Positions 1-8,447 of a DNA stretch of 64,000 nt are shown in pieces. The notes beneath the pieces are model-generated. The model was not told where the DNA came from. It did no database searches and worked only from the letters and a program-made list of their open reading frames with translations. Every line of letters begins with the position of its first letter. Positions within the stretch are counted from its first letter, which is position 1. Both the position numbers and the translations under genes were made by a program. This DNA is from Rhizobium sp. ZPR4 (lineage in GTDB: Bacteria > Pseudomonadota > Alphaproteobacteria > Rhizobiales > Rhizobiaceae): positions 806,001 through 870,000 of the forward strand of contig NZ_CP157968.1 of NCBI RefSeq assembly GCF_040215725.1, given 5' to 3'.

Positions 1-1
1 C

Positions 2-754
2 GCATTGGGGGCGGCTCTGGCACAGAGAAACGAAAAGGTCGTCGTGGTCGATTTCGACGTCGGCCTGCGCAATCTCGATCTGGTCATGGGCGCGGAACGC
101 CGCGTGGTCTATGACCTCGTCAACGTCATTCACGGCGATGCCAAGCTGCCGCAGGCGCTGATCCGCGACAAGCGGCTGGAGACGCTCTTCCTCCTGCCGG
201 CTTCGCAGACCCGCGACAAGGACAATCTGACACCCGAGGGTGTCGAGCGCGTCATCAATGAACTCAAGAACTACTTCGATTGGGTCATCTGCGACAGCCC
301 GGCGGGCATCGAGCGCGGCGCAACGCTTGCCATGCGCCATGCCGACGTCGCCGTCGTCGTCACCAATCCGGAAGTCTCGTCGGTGCGCGATTCCGATCGT
401 ATCATCGGCCTGCTGGACTCCAAGACACTGAAGGCAGAGCGTGGCGAGCGCATGGAAAAGCACCTGTTGCTGACTCGCTTCGACGCCAGCCGTGCCGAAC
501 GCGGCGATATGCTGAAGGTCGACGATGTGCTGGAGATCCTCTCCATCCCGCTGCTCGGCATCATTCCGGAAAGCACCGACGTCCTGCGCGCCTCCAACCT
601 CGGCTCGCCGGTTACGCTTGCCGATGCGCGCTGCGCGCCATCGCTTGCCTATTTCGAAGCAGCACGCCGTCTTGCCGGCGAGCAGGTGCCGATCACCATC
701 CCCGGCGAAAAGCGGGGTATCTTCGGCAAAATCTTTGCAAGGAGGGCCGCATGA
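2..754 (+). CDS. minD: Septum site-determining ATPase MinD (5' end cut by window)
   Basis: MinD is the membrane-associated ATPase of the Min system. It recruits MinC to block FtsZ ring assembly near the poles and is stimulated by MinE. The frame is open from the first bases, so about 20-25 N-terminal residues with the Walker A lysine motif lie outside the window. Visible are the [10 protein letters not shown] switch segment, the Walker B-like [10 protein letters not shown], and a C-terminal amphipathic helix ([12 protein letters not shown]), the usual membrane-targeting sequence. The stop codon overlaps the minE start as ATGA at 751-754, which implies translational coupling. minC is expected just upstream but cannot be seen. 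Confidence 0.97.
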   Translation, partial: ALGAALAQRNEKVVVVDFDVGLRNLDLVMGAERRVVYDLVNVIHGDAKLPQALIRDKRLETLFLLPASQTRDKDNLTPEGVERVINELKNYFDWVICDSPAGIERGATLAMRHADVAVVVTNPEVSSVRDSDRIIGLLDSKTLKAERGERMEKHLLLTRFDASRAERGDMLKVDDVLEILSIPLLGIIPESTDVLRASNLGSPVTLADARCAPSLAYFEAARRLAGEQVPITIPGEKRGIFGKIFARRAA

Positions 755-1011
755 GCATTTTCGGACTGTTCCGCAAGCAGAGATCTGCACCGATGGCGCG
801 CGAGCGCCTGCAGATCCTCCTTGCCCACGAACGCGCCTCTGTAGGTTCGGATCTGGTATCCGTGCTGCGGGAGGAAATCCTCGCCGTCATCGCCAAGCAT
901 GTACAGGTCGATCGTGACAAGGTGCAGGTGAAGATGGATCGCGACAAGGACGTCTCCATGCTGGAGATCGACGTCGAGATCCCGCGCGATGCGGCCTTGA
1001 AGGCGGCCTGA
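751..1011 (+). CDS. minE: Cell division topological specificity factor MinE
   Basis: This 86-residue protein has the MinE layout: an N-terminal amphipathic segment (MSIFGLFRK), the MinD-activating helix ([13 protein letters not shown]) and a C-terminal dimerisation beta domain ([21 protein letters not shown]). MinE releases MinD from the membrane and confines MinCD inhibition to the poles, so division occurs at mid-cell. The length is normal for the family. The start is fixed by the 4-nt ATGA overlap with minD, and the ribosome site GGAGGG lies inside the end of minD. The gene is followed by about 190 nt of structured non-coding sequence ending in a strong terminator. Confidence 0.97.
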   Translation: MSIFGLFRKQRSAPMARERLQILLAHERASVGSDLVSVLREEILAVIAKHVQVDRDKVQVKMDRDKDVSMLEIDVEIPRDAALKAA

Positions 1012-1046
1012 CGGCCGCCAAGGCGCCGCTCCTATGTGCGAATGAT

Positions 1047-1093
1047 GCCACGTGGTTTCCCCATGTGGCAGAACTTCGAGTTTTTTCGAAGTT
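1047..1093 (+). other. Two adjacent hairpins downstream of minE
   Basis: The first hairpin pairs GCCACGTGG (1047-1055) with CCATGTGGC (1061-1069), with one G-U pair. The second pairs AACTTCGA (1072-1079) with TCGAAGTT (1086-1093) around a T-rich loop. They lie between minE and the terminator at 1203-1249. They may shape the 3' end of the min transcript or belong to a small RNA. The function is not known. Confidence 0.5.
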
Positions 1094-1202
1094 TACCCTT
1101 GCAAAGACGGCGATTCGCTATTATTTGCACGCCATCACCTGTAACGATGGCCTGCCGCGCTGATATTTCTGTGTCGAGCCGGTGTTCGCTGTCCGGGTTA
1201 AA

Positions 1203-1249
1203 AAAGCAAGGGCGCTCCCCAGAAATGGGTAGAGCGCCCTTTGCTTTTG
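1203..1249 (+). terminator. Rho-independent terminator after minDE
   Basis: The left arm AAAAGCAAGGGCGCTC (1203-1218) and right arm GAGCGCCCTTTGCTTTT (1233-1249) pair almost perfectly, with one bulged base, around a short loop. The right arm ends in a T run. This is the strongest terminator near minDE. Because it lies inside the long upstream open extension of the next gene, it argues that the deacetylase starts downstream of it. Confidence 0.85.
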
Positions 1250-1302
1250 TCGCGTTCGCGGCGCTTTTCTTGTCCAATGCGATATGCCAGTTTGCAGCGA
1301 TC

Positions 1303-2100
1303 ATGCGGGAGGCGGCTGGCTTGGGCGGATTGAGTCATCAATGGAATGCGGTCTTGAGATGGCTGCTCGCCGGCATCTTTGCTGTTGCCTGCGCCATCTC
1401 CGCGCAGGCGGCGGACAAGACGATCTACCTGACATTCGATGATGGTCCCCTGCCGGGAACGAAGAACATCCTTTCTGTGCTGAGAGAGGAGAATGTTCCT
1501 GCTGCCGTGTTCATGGTCGGCTTGCATGTGGAAACCAGCCCTGCCGGTCGCGATCTCCTAGCCGAAGCTAAAGCGATGCCGCTGGTGACGGTCGGCAATC
1601 ACAGCTACAGCCACGCCAACAACCGCTACAGGCGATACTATTCCAACACTCAGGCCGTGGTTGCCGATATGCTGCACGCCAACGAGGTGCTCGGCTTGAC
1701 GCCGATCGTGAACGCGCGGTTGCCGGGCAGGGACGTCTTTCGGCTTCCGACCGTATCGAGAGAGGATCTCTCCATCAATGTCGCTCAATGGGAGCGCGAA
1801 TGGCTGGACTACGAGCTCGTCGCCGAGGCGGGGTTCTATCTCTACGGCTGGGATTTCGAATGGGTGCACAGCGACGACGGTAAGCCTGTCCAATCGGTGG
1901 ATCATCTCGTCAATGAGATCGACCATCTGTTCCAATATGGTCGCTTCACGCAGCGCGGAAAGATGATTCTGCTCATGCACGACCAGATGTTTCAAGATCA
2001 GTTCAACGGCCGTGAAAACCTGCAGTCGCTGATCCGCAAGCTGCGTGATCGCGGCTACGCTTTCGGCGACATCCGGAATTATGCGTCCTCGAGCCCGTGA
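1303..2100 (+). CDS. Secreted polysaccharide deacetylase (NodB-homology domain)
   Basis: This is a predicted exported carbohydrate esterase family 4 enzyme that removes N- or O-acetyl groups from a polysaccharide. An N-terminal hydrophobic signal segment ends at a likely AQA/ADK cleavage site. It is followed by the family motif 1 TFDDGP, with its catalytic aspartate pair, and motif 2 HSYSH, with two metal-binding histidines. The arginine-containing segment RLPGRDVFRLP fits motif 3. The open frame extends back to 1036 but runs through the minDE terminator, so that part is not coding. ATG 1303 is chosen. TTG 1321, preceded by GGGAGG at a good distance, is a serious alternative. The substrate is unknown. 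Confidence 0.85.
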   Translation: MREAAGLGGLSHQWNAVLRWLLAGIFAVACAISAQAADKTIYLTFDDGPLPGTKNILSVLREENVPAAVFMVGLHVETSPAGRDLLAEAKAMPLVTVGNHSYSHANNRYRRYYSNTQAVVADMLHANEVLGLTPIVNARLPGRDVFRLPTVSREDLSINVAQWEREWLDYELVAEAGFYLYGWDFEWVHSDDGKPVQSVDHLVNEIDHLFQYGRFTQRGKMILLMHDQMFQDQFNGRENLQSLIRKLRDRGYAFGDIRNYASSSP

Positions 2101-2103
2101 GCG

Positions 2104-2724
2104 CTATAGTTCCGGCTGACCTTGTCTTGCGGCAGCGCCGGCCGCGACCGTCAGGATGAAATCGTCCAGTTCCCGTTCCAGGCTTTCGATCGGCAGACCG
2201 ACGAACCGTCCTTCGAGGCTGATGCTGACGACGCCATGCACGGCGCCGAACAGGGTTCTCGCGCGGATGGCGCGTGCCGTCTCCGACATGTTCGGCTGCA
2301 ATTCGGCCAGCGGCTCGGCAATGACACCCATCAGGAACATATGTTCTTCGAGATGCCATTCCGGGCTCGGACGATCATCCGGCGGCCGATGATCGAAAAG
2401 TGCCTTCCATAGATTTCGGTGCGTGACTGCAAACCGCAGATAGCCGCGCGCGAGGTTGCGCAGGCGATCCGTCGGCGTGTGATCCCGAACCTCCGCCAAC
2501 GTCAGGGAGGCTTCAAGCCCCTTCAACGTTGCGGAATTGACGTGGATGACCAGATCGTCGAGATCGGCAAAGACGGTATAAAGACCGCCAAGAGCACAGC
2601 CGACATCCTGCGTGACATCGCGCGCCCTGAGGTTTGAGAGCCCGTCGGCCGCGATGCGATTGCGCGCCGCCTCGATCAGCCTGAGCTTCAGATCCTCGCG
2701 CTTTTCCAGGGTTTTTCTCGCCAT
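2104..2724 (-). CDS. TetR-family transcriptional regulator
   Basis: This 206-residue protein has an N-terminal TetR helix-turn-helix (about residues 12-55, with RARDVTQDVG and GGLYTVFADLDDLV) and a C-terminal ligand/dimerisation domain of the WHG type. It is transcribed away from the pspA-like gene at 2836. The shared intergenic region carries three copies of TGAACNNNGTTCA, so autorepression and control of the pspA-yiaAB pair is the simplest reading. The start at 2724 is chosen because GGAA lies just upstream and the conserved HTH begins soon after. The longer open frame would run across the operators. The inducer is not known. Confidence 0.9.
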   Translation of the reverse strand: MARKTLEKREDLKLRLIEAARNRIAADGLSNLRARDVTQDVGCALGGLYTVFADLDDLVIHVNSATLKGLEASLTLAEVRDHTPTDRLRNLARGYLRFAVTHRNLWKALFDHRPPDDRPSPEWHLEEHMFLMGVIAEPLAELQPNMSETARAIRARTLFGAVHGVVSISLEGRFVGLPIESLERELDDFILTVAAGAAARQGQPEL

Positions 2725-2746
2725 TGTCGATTCCAATTCGATTTTT

Positions 2747-2818
2747 TGAACGTCGTTCAAAATTTTTCTTGAACGATGTTCATGATTCTGGCATACATCG
2801 TTTCGTGAACATCGTTCA
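2747..2818. promoter_or_regulatory. Three-copy TetR operator, TGAACNNNGTTCA
   Basis: Perfect 13-bp palindromes occur at 2747-2759 (spacer GTC), 2770-2782 (GAT) and 2806-2818 (ATC). Their centres are 23 and 36 bp apart. They fill the gap between the divergent TetR and pspA-like genes, and the third ends 17 bp before the pspA start codon. Binding by the adjacent TetR protein is inferred from position and symmetry. Confidence 0.85.
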
Positions 2819-2835
2819 TAAACGGGAGACGACAA

Positions 2836-3525
2836 ATGTTCAATTCAATTCTGACGCTCATTCGCGGTCGGGCCTTCGATGCGGAGCAGGCGTTCATCGA
2901 TCGGAATGCGGTGTCTCTGCTGGCGCAGCAGATCCGCGAGGCGGCCAACGCCATTCAGTCGGCGCGGCGGGCAGTGGCGATTGCCATCGCGCAGAATGAG
3001 CAGGAAAAGAACCGGCATGCAGCGATTGCCGGCCGCATTGCGGATCTGGAAACACGCGCTGTTGCCGCCCTGCAGAAAGGCAGTGACGAGCTGGCGCGGG
3101 AGGCGGCCGAGGCGATCGCCCAGCTCGAAGCCGAGCGCGATGCATCCGGGAAGGCGCAGGCGCAGTTCACCCAGACGATCGGCAAGCTGAAGGCAACGGT
3201 TCGTATATCGGAAGCGCGGCTGCAGGAATTGCAGCGCGGCGAGCGTCTGGCGCGCGCAACGCAGCAGACACAGAAATTGAATGCCGCCTGCGACGACAAT
3301 TCCGGCCTTGCGACGCTCGATGACGCCGAGGAAACGCTTGCCCGTCTTCAGGCCTATCAGAGCCGCTGCGAGATTGCAGCCTCGGCCATGAAGGAAATGG
3401 ACGCGGCAAGCCGGCAGGCACATATCATCGAAAAACTCGCCAATGCCGGCTGCGGCGCACCGCTCGGCCCATCGCCCGACGATGTGCTTGCCCGCCTGCG
3501 CGAGCGCATGAATTCAGCAGCCTGA
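2836..3525 (+). CDS. PspA/IM30-family phage-shock protein
   Basis: This 229-residue, almost wholly alpha-helical protein is rich in Ala, Glu, Gln and Arg. It begins with the PspA-type segment MFNSILTLIRGRAFDAEQA and continues as long coiled coil. PspA/IM30 proteins are ESCRT-III-like and assemble on the inner membrane to preserve its integrity under envelope stress. The ATG follows GGGAGACGACAA, a good ribosome site. The operon continues with the YiaAB-type membrane protein 44 bp downstream. Control by the divergent TetR replaces the PspF or PspBC regulation of enterobacteria, so it is probably not orthologous to E. coli PspA in regulation. Confidence 0.85.
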   Translation: MFNSILTLIRGRAFDAEQAFIDRNAVSLLAQQIREAANAIQSARRAVAIAIAQNEQEKNRHAAIAGRIADLETRAVAALQKGSDELAREAAEAIAQLEAERDASGKAQAQFTQTIGKLKATVRISEARLQELQRGERLARATQQTQKLNAACDDNSGLATLDDAEETLARLQAYQSRCEIAASAMKEMDAASRQAHIIEKLANAGCGAPLGPSPDDVLARLRERMNSAA

Positions 3526-3569
3526 AAACGAACACATCAAACACGTTAGATAATTGAGAGGATACGATC

Positions 3570-3851
3570 ATGAACGACAGCTTCCAGAAACATTCCCAGG
3601 CTTGGGTCAGCTTTTCCTACATCTCTTTTGCCGCCGCCGCCTTTATGCTCTTCGTCGGCCTCTACATGATGCCGATCGATCTCTGGGGTAAAGGCTATCT
3701 CGCCATGGGCATCCTGATGCTGGTACAAACCACGGTCAACGTGACCAAGACGGTTCGCGACAATTCCGAAGCCGACAAGCTGATCCGCAAGGTCGAGGAT
3801 GCCCGCACGGAAAAGCTTCTGGTTAAGTTCAATCGTGACGGTCAGGACTAA
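3570..3851 (+). CDS. YiaA/YiaB-family inner-membrane protein
   Basis: This 93-residue protein has two transmembrane helices, about residues 13-32 (WVSFSYISFAAAAFMLFVGL) and 40-58, and then a charged cytoplasmic tail. This matches the YiaAB two-helix family (PF05360), whose function is unknown. ATG 3570 is preceded by GAGG. It follows the pspA-like gene closely and is expected to share its TetR-controlled transcript. That suggests a partner role at the membrane under stress. Confidence 0.85.
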   Translation: MNDSFQKHSQAWVSFSYISFAAAAFMLFVGLYMMPIDLWGKGYLAMGILMLVQTTVNVTKTVRDNSEADKLIRKVEDARTEKLLVKFNRDGQD

Positions 3852-3941
3852 TCTTTATTAACGACGCTGCAGAGTTGTATCCGCGCTCAACCTTTGCGTA
3901 ACAACTCTGTGGCGTCTTGTTGGCTGAATGAGGGATACGCC

Positions 3942-6900
3942 ATGCAAACGCACCTGATGAGATCGAGGAAGTTCGCGCCACTGTTCTGGACGCAGTTCCT
4001 GACTGCCTTCAATGATAATTTTCTCAAGCAGACCCTGGTTTTCGTCATCCTCGCGCAGATGGCGACGGAGGGTGCGGCCCTGGTGACGCTTGCCGGCGGC
4101 ATCTTCATCGTGCCGTTCCTGCTGCTGTCGGCGATTGCCGGTGAGCTCGCCGACAAATACGACAAGGCCAAGATGGCGGAGCTTTTGAAGCGCTGCGAGC
4201 TTGGCGTGGCGGCGATCTCCGTCGTCGGCATCGCCTTCTCCTCCATCTGGATATTGATGCTCGCCCTCTTTGGCTTCGGCGTCATTTCCTCGCTCTTCGG
4301 GCCGATCAAATACGGCATCCTGCCGGATCACCTGCAAAGCCGAGATCTTCCCAAGGCCAACGCCTGGATCGAGGGCGGCACCTTCATTGCCATTCTCACC
4401 GGCACCATGGTTGCAGCCGTCGCCTTCCGTGAGGGCGAGAATGTCTGGATCTTCGGACCGATGATGATGGGGCTTTCCATCCTCTGCTGGTTTGCCGCCC
4501 GCATGATCCCCTCGACCGGTTCCAAGGCGCCTGATCTCGTCGTCGATAAGAATGTCGTGCGTTCCAGCCATCGGCTGGTCAACGAGCTTCGTGCCGATAG
4601 CCGCATCTGGCGCGCCTCGCTGATGAACTGCTGGTTCTGGTTCGTCGGTGCCTTCATCATGTCGATGCTGCCGGTCATGGTCACCGATATTCTCGGCGGC
4701 TCGGAAATCGTCGTTCCCGCCTATCTGGCGATCTTTGCCATCTCGGTCGCCATCGGCTCGGCCATTGCCGGATGGATGGCTGCCGGCCGCATCGTGCTTT
4801 TGCCAGCGCCGATCGGCATGTTGATCGTCGCGCTCTTCGGCCTCGATCTCGCCTGGAACCTCTGGGGCCTGCAGTCGACCAGCCACGCCGAAACCATCCT
4901 TGCCTTCTTCGCCGGACCGAAGACCATCCGCGTCGCCATCGATCTCGCCGGCATGGCGATCGGCGGTGCCTTCCTGGCTGTTCCAACCTTCTCGGCCATG
5001 CAGAGCTGGGCAAACGAGGATCGCCGCGCCCGCGTCATCGGCGCATCGAATGTGCTCTCCGCTCTCTTCATAGCGGTGGGCCTGGCGCTTGTGGCCGTGC
5101 TTCAGGCCGTGGGTCTGTCGATCCCGGTCATCATCCTCACCATCTCCGTGCTCAACATCGCGATCGCCTGGCTGATGCTGAAAATGCTGCCGACCAATGC
5201 CTTCCGCGATCTCATCTCCATCATCTTCCGCGCCTTTATGCGGCTCGAAGTCGAAGGTCTGGAAAACATCCGCAAGGCCGGCCCCGCGCCGATTATCGCG
5301 CTCAACCATGTGAGCCTGCTGGACGGTGCTCTGGCGCTTGCCATCACCGAGGAAGAGCCCGTCTTTGCCATCGACACGGCATTCGCCAAGAAATGGTGGG
5401 TGCGGCCGCTTTTGAAGATGTGCAAGTTCCTGCCGCTCGACCCGACCAAGCCGATGGCGACGCGCTCGCTGATCAAGGTCATCCAGGATGGCAGCCCGGT
5501 CGGCATCTTCCCCGAGGGACGTCTGACCGTGACGGGCACGCTGATGAAGGTCTATGACGGCGCCGCCATGGTCGCCGACAAGACCGGCGCGATGATCGTG
5601 CCCGTGCGCATCGACGGTCTGGAAAAGAGCTATGCCTCCTACCTGACGTCGAGCCATGTTCGCCGCCGCCTCTTCCCCAAGGTCAAGGTGACGATCCTCG
5701 AGCCGGTCAAGCTCGATGTCCCCGCAGAACTCAAGGGCAGAAAGCGGCGCATTGCTGCCGGTGCCGCTCTCTATCAGATCATGTCGACCCTGATGTTCCG
5801 CACCGCCGACACGAACAATACGGTTCTCGGCCGCGTCATCGAAAGCGCTCACGAATTCGGTGGCAAGAAACTCGCCGTCGAGGACCCGATTGCCGGCAAG
5901 CTCTCCTATGCCAAGCTCCTGACCGGTGCTGCCGTGCTGGGCGCGAAGTTCAAGAAGATGTTTCCGAACGAAAAGACGCTGGGCGTCATGCTGCCGAATG
6001 CCAACGGCACGGCTGCGACCGTCCTTGGCGTCATGTCGGCGGGCAAGGTTCCGGCCATGCTGAACTTCACGGCGGGCGCGGCCAACATTCTGTCCGCCTG
6101 CCGGACGGCCGAGGTCAAGCATGTGCTCTGCTCGCGCGCTTTCATCACGCAGGCCAAACTCGGCCCGGTGGTCGAAGAGTTGGAAAAGCAGGTTACGTTC
6201 GTCTGGCTGGATGAGCTGCGCACGCAGGTGACCTTCCTCAATAAGATCGCCGGCCTCATGCGCAAGTATCGGCCGCTGGTGAAGCGCAGTGCCGACGATC
6301 CGGCCGTCATCCTTTTCACCTCCGGTTCCGAAGGGGCGCCGAAGGGCGTGGTGCTGAGCCACCGCAATATCCTGTCGAACGCGGCCCAGGCAGCTTCGCG
6401 CATCGACTTCCACCCCGGCGACAAGGTGTTCAACATCCTGCCGATGTTCCACTCCTTCGGCCTGACGGCAGGTACGATCCTGCCGCTGGTCTCGGGCGTG
6501 CCGGTGTTCTTCTATCCGTCGCCGCTGCACTATCGCATCGTGCCGGAGCTGATCTATGTGTCGAACGCCACCATCGTCTTCGGCACGGATACGTTCCTGA
6601 ACGGCTATGCCCGCACCGCTCATCCTTATGACCTGAGATCGATCCGCTATATCTTCTCGGGCGCCGAGCCGGTGAAGGCATCGACCCGCGAGGTCTATAT
6701 GGAGAAATTCGGTCTGCGCATTCTGGAAGGCTATGGCGTCACCGAGGCTGCCCCGGTGATCTCGCTGAACACGCCGATGTACAACCGCACGGGAACGGTC
6801 GGCAAGATCATGCCCGGCATGGAATGGAAGCTCGAGCCGGTTCCCGGCATCGACGAAGGCGGCCGGCTTATGATCCGTGGCGCCAATGTGATGGCCGGCT

Positions 6901-7337
6901 ACCTGCGCGCCGACAATCCCGGTGTCCTCGAACCCCTGCCGGAAGGCTGGCACGATACCGGCGACATCGTCACCATCGACGAGGACGGTTTCGTCAAGAT
7001 CCGCGGCCGTGCCAAGCGCTTCGCCAAGATTGGCGGCGAGATGATCTCGCTTGCCGCGGTGGAAACCCTTGCCGCACAGTTCTGGCCAGGTGCTCTCAGC
7101 GTCGTCTCGGCCGTGCCTGACGCCAAGAAGGGCGAACGTCTCGTGCTCCTGACCGATGCGCCGAACGCCACGCGAAGCGACTTCCTCGCCTTTGCCAAAT
7201 CCAAGGGTGCTACGGAAATGATGGTTCCCGCCGAAGTGACGGTCGGCAAGGTGCCGGTTCTCGGCTCCGGCAAGGTCGATTTCGTCACGGCGCGTGCCAT
7301 GGCCTTGGAAGCTCAAGCGCAGTCACAGGCGGCGTAA
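3942..7337 (+). CDS. LplT-PlsC-acyl-ACP synthetase fusion (Aas-type phospholipid acyltransferase)
   Basis: This 1131-residue protein has three parts. Residues 1 to about 420 form an MFS transporter resembling the lysophospholipid flippase LplT, with a start like FWTQFLTAFNDNFLKQ. About 435-625 is a PlsC acyltransferase with NHVSLLDG (near 455) and FPEGR (near 523). About 640-1131 is an AMP-binding acyl-acyl-carrier-protein synthetase with FTSGSEGAPKG near 791. In E. coli these are separate LplT and Aas proteins that retrieve and re-acylate lysophosphatidylethanolamine. Here import, activation and acylation would be in one polypeptide. ATG 3942 is preceded by AGGGAT. The gene appears monocistronic, with a strong terminator at 7356. 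Confidence 0.93.
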   Translation: MQTHLMRSRKFAPLFWTQFLTAFNDNFLKQTLVFVILAQMATEGAALVTLAGGIFIVPFLLLSAIAGELADKYDKAKMAELLKRCELGVAAISVVGIAFSSIWILMLALFGFGVISSLFGPIKYGILPDHLQSRDLPKANAWIEGGTFIAILTGTMVAAVAFREGENVWIFGPMMMGLSILCWFAARMIPSTGSKAPDLVVDKNVVRSSHRLVNELRADSRIWRASLMNCWFWFVGAFIMSMLPVMVTDILGGSEIVVPAYLAIFAISVAIGSAIAGWMAAGRIVLLPAPIGMLIVALFGLDLAWNLWGLQSTSHAETILAFFAGPKTIRVAIDLAGMAIGGAFLAVPTFSAMQSWANEDRRARVIGASNVLSALFIAVGLALVAVLQAVGLSIPVIILTISVLNIAIAWLMLKMLPTNAFRDLISIIFRAFMRLEVEGLENIRKAGPAPIIALNHVSLLDGALALAITEEEPVFAIDTAFAKKWWVRPLLKMCKFLPLDPTKPMATRSLIKVIQDGSPVGIFPEGRLTVTGTLMKVYDGAAMVADKTGAMIVPVRIDGLEKSYASYLTSSHVRRRLFPKVKVTILEPVKLDVPAELKGRKRRIAAGAALYQIMSTLMFRTADTNNTVLGRVIESAHEFGGKKLAVEDPIAGKLSYAKLLTGAAVLGAKFKKMFPNEKTLGVMLPNANGTAATVLGVMSAGKVPAMLNFTAGAANILSACRTAEVKHVLCSRAFITQAKLGPVVEELEKQVTFVWLDELRTQVTFLNKIAGLMRKYRPLVKRSADDPAVILFTSGSEGAPKGVVLSHRNILSNAAQAASRIDFHPGDKVFNILPMFHSFGLTAGTILPLVSGVPVFFYPSPLHYRIVPELIYVSNATIVFGTDTFLNGYARTAHPYDLRSIRYIFSGAEPVKASTREVYMEKFGLRILEGYGVTEAAPVISLNTPMYNRTGTVGKIMPGMEWKLEPVPGIDEGGRLMIRGANVMAGYLRADNPGVLEPLPEGWHDTGDIVTIDEDGFVKIRGRAKRFAKIGGEMISLAAVETLAAQFWPGALSVVSAVPDAKKGERLVLLTDAPNATRSDFLAFAKSKGATEMMVPAEVTVGKVPVLGSGKVDFVTARAMALEAQAQSQAA

Positions 7338-7355
7338 GCTGCCCTCCTGAATAGC

Positions 7356-7392
7356 AAAAGCGGCCGGTGGCATCAGCTATCGGCCGCTTTTT
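7356..7392. terminator. Rho-independent terminator between convergent genes
   Basis: AAAAGCGGCCG (7356-7366) pairs perfectly with CGGCCGCTTTT (7381-7391), with T runs on the exit side of both strands. It can serve both the acyltransferase on the plus strand and the histidine kinase transcript on the minus strand. Confidence 0.88.
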
Positions 7393-7433
7393 GTTGTCTC
7401 AGCAAGATCATAGCACGTCGCCGCAATTCCGTT

Positions 7434-8447
7434 TCAGGCAATGCACGGCAGAACGATCCGAAATGCCGTGCCGTCCTTGCTCGTATCCAGCAGCTCGATG
7501 CTGCCGCCATGCGAAGCGAGCATCGCGCGGACGATCCCGAGGCCCATGCCCGTGCCGCCATTGTCGCGTCGCGTCGAGAAGAAGGGTTCAAAGATGCGAT
7601 CCCGATTGCCGTCGGCAATTCCGTGCCCATTGTCGCGCATCTGGATCGTCATCTTTCTCCCTTCGCTGCTTGCCTTGATCGCAACGGTCGTAGCGCCGTT
7701 CTGAAACGCATTCTCTGCCAGATTGGCAAAGATGATGCCGGCTGCCTCGCCGGGCAGCGACAGCATCTTGTCGGCGCTGCCTTCATCGCTGATGGCCAAT
7801 GGGCGAAACTGCATCTTCAGCTGGGCAATGATATCGCCGAGACTGCTGGAGGCCTGTTCGGATGGCAGCTCGGCTTTGGCCAATTCGCGCAGGCGCGACA
7901 GCAGCCGGTCCAGCCGCTCGGTGTCGGCGATGATGTTTGCAAGGAAGCGGTTGCGCTGCTCCGGGCTCATCGGATTGCCGTCGTCATCGTCACGCAGCAG
8001 TTCTGCCGCTCCCTTGATCGAGGTGAGCGGCGATTTCAGCTCGTGCGAGACATGGGCGGCGAAGGAACGGACGTAGTCGGAATGATCGACCAGCTTGCCG
8101 GCGAGATCGAGAAAGCTCTGCGAAAGGGTTGCGACCTCGCGCGTGCCGTAGATTTCGAGCGGCCGGATTGCGGATCGTCCGCCGCGGGCGATCTCGTCCG
8201 TGCGCGCGATCAATGCGTTGATCGGCACCGTCAGCGTGCGCGTCAGCACATAGGCGACGACCAAGGTCAGGATCAGAACGGCGGCGAGGGTGGCAATCTC
8301 GGCCGGCGCCATCGCGCCTGAGGCGGCGCGCACGACGCGAAACCAGATGACGGTCAACACCGGCAGCATCATCACGGTCAGAAGCACCGCATAGACGATG
8401 AGGGCGAGCGGCGGCCGCCATTTCGGCTTCACCCGCGGCGCTCGCAT
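7434..8447 (-). CDS. Sensor histidine kinase (CreC-like)
   Basis: This 337-residue protein has two transmembrane helices (about 12-36 and 50-70) with a very short periplasmic loop. A HAMP linker follows, then a dimerisation/phosphoacceptor helix HVSHELKSPLTS with His135. The ATPase domain has the N box NLAENAFQNG, DNGHGIA, FEPFFSTRR and GTGMGLGIV. All kinase boxes are present, so it should be active. The small periplasmic part suggests it senses within the membrane or through a partner. Its start overlaps the stop of the response regulator by one base (TGATG), so the two are co-translated. Confidence 0.93.
   Translation of the reverse strand: MRAPRVKPKWRPPLALIVYAVLLTVMMLPVLTVIWFRVVRAASGAMAPAEIATLAAVLILTLVVAYVLTRTLTVPINALIARTDEIARGGRSAIRPLEIYGTREVATLSQSFLDLAGKLVDHSDYVRSFAAHVSHELKSPLTSIKGAAELLRDDDDGNPMSPEQRNRFLANIIADTERLDRLLSRLRELAKAELPSEQASSSLGDIIAQLKMQFRPLAISDEGSADKMLSLPGEAAGIIFANLAENAFQNGATTVAIKASSEGRKMTIQMRDNGHGIADGNRDRIFEPFFSTRRDNGGTGMGLGIVRAMLASHGGSIELLDTSKDGTAFRIVLPCIA

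Noticed and set aside
1036..1302. An N-terminal extension of the polysaccharide deacetylase
   Set aside because: The extension runs through a strong terminator hairpin and places the signal peptide in the interior of the protein.
3858..7316. A 1152-codon open frame on the minus strand opposite the acyltransferase fusion
   Set aside because: It is rich in His, Asp, Arg and Glu with no domain pattern, lies fully antisense to a gene with three complete domains, and reflects the codon bias of a GC-rich gene.
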